Shown piece by piece: positions 5,784 through 6,984 of a DNA stretch of 6,984 nucleotides (positions are counted from its first letter, which is position 1; the number at the start of each line of letters is the position of its first letter). Made by a program: the position numbers and the translations under genes. Below the pieces are notes generated by a model. It was not told the DNA's origin and did not search any database. It worked only from the letters and a program-made list of their open reading frames with translations. The stretch is from Paracoccaceae bacterium (GTDB lineage Bacteria > Pseudomonadota > Alphaproteobacteria > Rhodobacterales > Rhodobacteraceae). The stretch covers positions 47,256 through 54,239 of the forward strand of contig NVXA01000003.1 of assembly GCA_002746395.1 (NCBI GenBank), given 5' to 3'.

Positions 5784-6782
5784 ATGTCAAACCCGGACGT
5801 CGCGGCATTCGAAGAAATCTCAGAAAAGCTGACCCAAGCGCAAGAGATGATCTCGCGTCGGATCATCGGGCAATCGCAGGTCGTTGACGAGACCTTGATC
5901 GCTATTTTATGCGGCGGGCATGGCCTGCTGGTTGGCGCACCCGGCCTTGCCAAAACCCGTCTGGTCGAAGCGATGGGCGTTGTCCTTGGCCTAAATTCCA
6001 ACCGTGTGCAGTTTACGCCAGACCTGATGCCAGCCGATATTCTTGGGGCCGAGGTTCTGGAAACGGCATCCGATGGCGCGCGTGCGTTCCGCTTTATCGA
6101 AGGTCCGATTTTCACCCAGCTTCTGATGGCGGACGAGATTAACCGCGCCAGTCCACGCACCCAATCCGCATTGTTGCAAGCGATGCAAGAACACCATGTT
6201 TCGGTTGCAGGCCAACGGCGCGATTTGCCGGCTCCGTTTCACGTTCTAGCGACGCAAAACCCGATTGAACAAGAAGGCACATATCCGCTGCCCGAAGCGC
6301 AACTTGATCGTTTCTTGCTGCAAATTGATGTGGATTACCCTGACCGCGACGCCGAACGTGACATTCTTCTGGCCACCACAGGTGTTGAGGACGCAAGCGT
6401 TTCCGCCGTGTTTGATGCCGAAGGTCTGATCGCGGCCCAAACCGCCGTTCGCCGCATGCCGATTGGCGAAAGTATTGTGGAGCAGATCCTCGATCTGGTT
6501 CGGGCGGCACGCCCGGGGGATGGGGCATCAGACCTCGTTAACACTTCGGTAAGCTGGGGGCCGGGGCCGCGTGCGGCGCAAGCGCTGTCGCTGGCCGTTC
6601 GGGCGCGTGCCTTGATGGATGGCCGGTTCGCCCCGAATGCAGATGATATCGCCGCCCTTGCCCATCCGGTTCTAAAGCATCGCATGGCGCTCGGTTTTGC
6701 GGCGCGGGCGGAAGGGTTAACAGTTGATAAACTCATCTCGACGCTGGTTGATCAGGTGCTTGGCAAGGGGTCCGCTGCTTGA
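5784..6782 (+). CDS. MoxR-family AAA+ ATPase
   Basis: Cytoplasmic AAA+ ATPase of the MoxR family, thought to act as a chaperone that helps mature or activate protein complexes together with a partner encoded next door. From ATG 5784 it has 332 residues. Visible are Walker A GAPGLAKT (51-58), Walker B LLMADE (113-118) followed by INRASPRTQSALLQAM, sensor 1 in ATQNPIEQEGTYPLPEAQLDRF with Asn159 and the putative arginine finger Arg176, and sensor 2 in GPGPRAAQAL (259-268). The lid domain completes the usual length. A GTG at 5778 is in frame but falls inside the SD AAGGGG (5773-5778), so ATG 5784, five bases downstream, is preferred. The stop overlaps the start of a DUF58 gene, the usual partner of this subfamily. 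The client complex is unknown. Confidence 0.95.
   Translation: MSNPDVAAFEEISEKLTQAQEMISRRIIGQSQVVDETLIAILCGGHGLLVGAPGLAKTRLVEAMGVVLGLNSNRVQFTPDLMPADILGAEVLETASDGARAFRFIEGPIFTQLLMADEINRASPRTQSALLQAMQEHHVSVAGQRRDLPAPFHVLATQNPIEQEGTYPLPEAQLDRFLLQIDVDYPDRDAERDILLATTGVEDASVSAVFDAEGLIAAQTAVRRMPIGESIVEQILDLVRAARPGDGASDLVNTSVSWGPGPRAAQALSLAVRARALMDGRFAPNADDIAALAHPVLKHRMALGFAARAEGLTVDKLISTLVDQVLGKGSAA
6765..6770 (+). promoter_or_regulatory. Shine-Dalgarno deciding the TTG start of the DUF58 gene
   Basis: AAGGGG lies eight bases before TTG 6779. The same six bases serve as SD for the upstream MoxR gene (5773-5778), so the two genes of this pair use the same ribosome-binding sequence. Confidence 0.55.
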
Positions 6783-6984
6783 ACCAACCCCGCCCATCAG
6801 CCGATCTTCGCGCCGCCAGCGAGGGTTTGGCCACCACATTCCCCGCGTTGATGGTGGAGGCCTCGCGCCTTGCCGCAAGCGTGGCGATGGGTGATCACGG
6901 GCGCAGACGCGCAGGCGTGGGCGAAGATTTCTGGCAATACCGCCAAGCTATGCCGGGCGATGATCTGGCTACCGTTGATTGGCG
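6779..6984 (+). CDS. DUF58 domain protein, N-terminal part
   Basis: First 68 codons of a DUF58 protein; the window ends inside the gene (the full family is roughly 300 residues). It starts at TTG 6779-6781, sharing TTGA with the TGA stop of the MoxR gene, with an AAGGGG SD eight bases upstream; the N-terminus would read MNQPRPSADLRAASEGLA. The diagnostic segment is clear: HGRRRAGVGEDFWQYRQAM followed by PGDDLATVDW, matching the arginine-rich GRRxG...F...R.Y.PGDDxxxIDW motif at the start of DUF58. Proteins of this group generally accompany MoxR ATPases and carry a vWA-like fold further on, presumably acting as the partner or adaptor; that part is not visible here. The function remains unknown. 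Confidence 0.88.
   Translation, partial: MNQPRPSADLRAASEGLATTFPALMVEASRLAASVAMGDHGRRRAGVGEDFWQYRQAMPGDDLATVDW

Noticed and set aside
1..6984. tRNA, rRNA, CRISPR array, insertion sequence, attachment site or anti-phage system
   Set aside because: No tandem spaced repeats, terminal inverted repeats, transposase or integrase motifs, or RNA gene signatures were seen; the gene content is housekeeping.

Overview
The window reads as ordinary chromosomal DNA of an alphaproteobacterium, most likely of the Rhodobacterales (Roseobacter-like). The grounds are the protein sequences (a Rhodobacterales-type DUF1285 protein, RppH, GpmI and S41 peptidase), the gene order rsfS-rlmH-gpmI-(peptidase)-rppH, the moderate GC content by eye, and strong depletion of GANTC, the CcrM methylation site of that class. 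I see no transposon, phage gene, CRISPR array, tRNA or rRNA. Eight protein genes cover almost everything. The first and last are cut by the window edges.

Layout. (1) <1-576, +: C-terminal part of an inosine/uridine-preferring nucleoside hydrolase with its catalytic residues visible. (2) 577-698: intergenic stretch with a good sigma-70-like promoter (594-622), a hairpin just past the predicted transcription start (635-649), and a strong Shine-Dalgarno embedded in an inverted repeat (658-673). (3) 699-3150, +: rsfS, rlmH and gpmI, a probable operon joining ribosome silencing, 23S rRNA methylation and glycolysis. (4) 3151-3290: a 140-base gap where related genomes, as I recall, carry an EnvC/LytM-type gene; none is present. 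(5) 3291-5106, +: an exported S41 C-terminal processing protease, then RppH four bases downstream. (6) 5103-5684, -: a DUF1285 protein whose stop codon interlocks with that of rppH. (7) 5685-5783: divergent control region. (8) 5784-6984, +: a MoxR-family AAA+ ATPase followed, with a TTGA stop/start overlap, by a DUF58 protein truncated by the window end.

How the genes work together. RsfS, RlmH and RppH all act on ribosomes or RNA and sit with a glycolytic mutase, which suggests a growth-linked housekeeping cluster. The S41 protease belongs to envelope maintenance. MoxR and DUF58 form the widespread but poorly understood chaperone-like MoxR/DUF58 pair, and DUF1285 has no established function.

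I found no convincing undescribed multi-gene system. The most interesting signals are at DNA level: the unusual start region of rsfS (strong SD 35 bases from the first in-frame ATG, with a CTG at ideal distance and a tiny overlapping ORF), a marked excess of the hexamer GTTAAC in two reading frames and one intergenic site, GANTC sites that are rare but placed near gene starts, and the missing gene between gpmI and the S41 peptidase.
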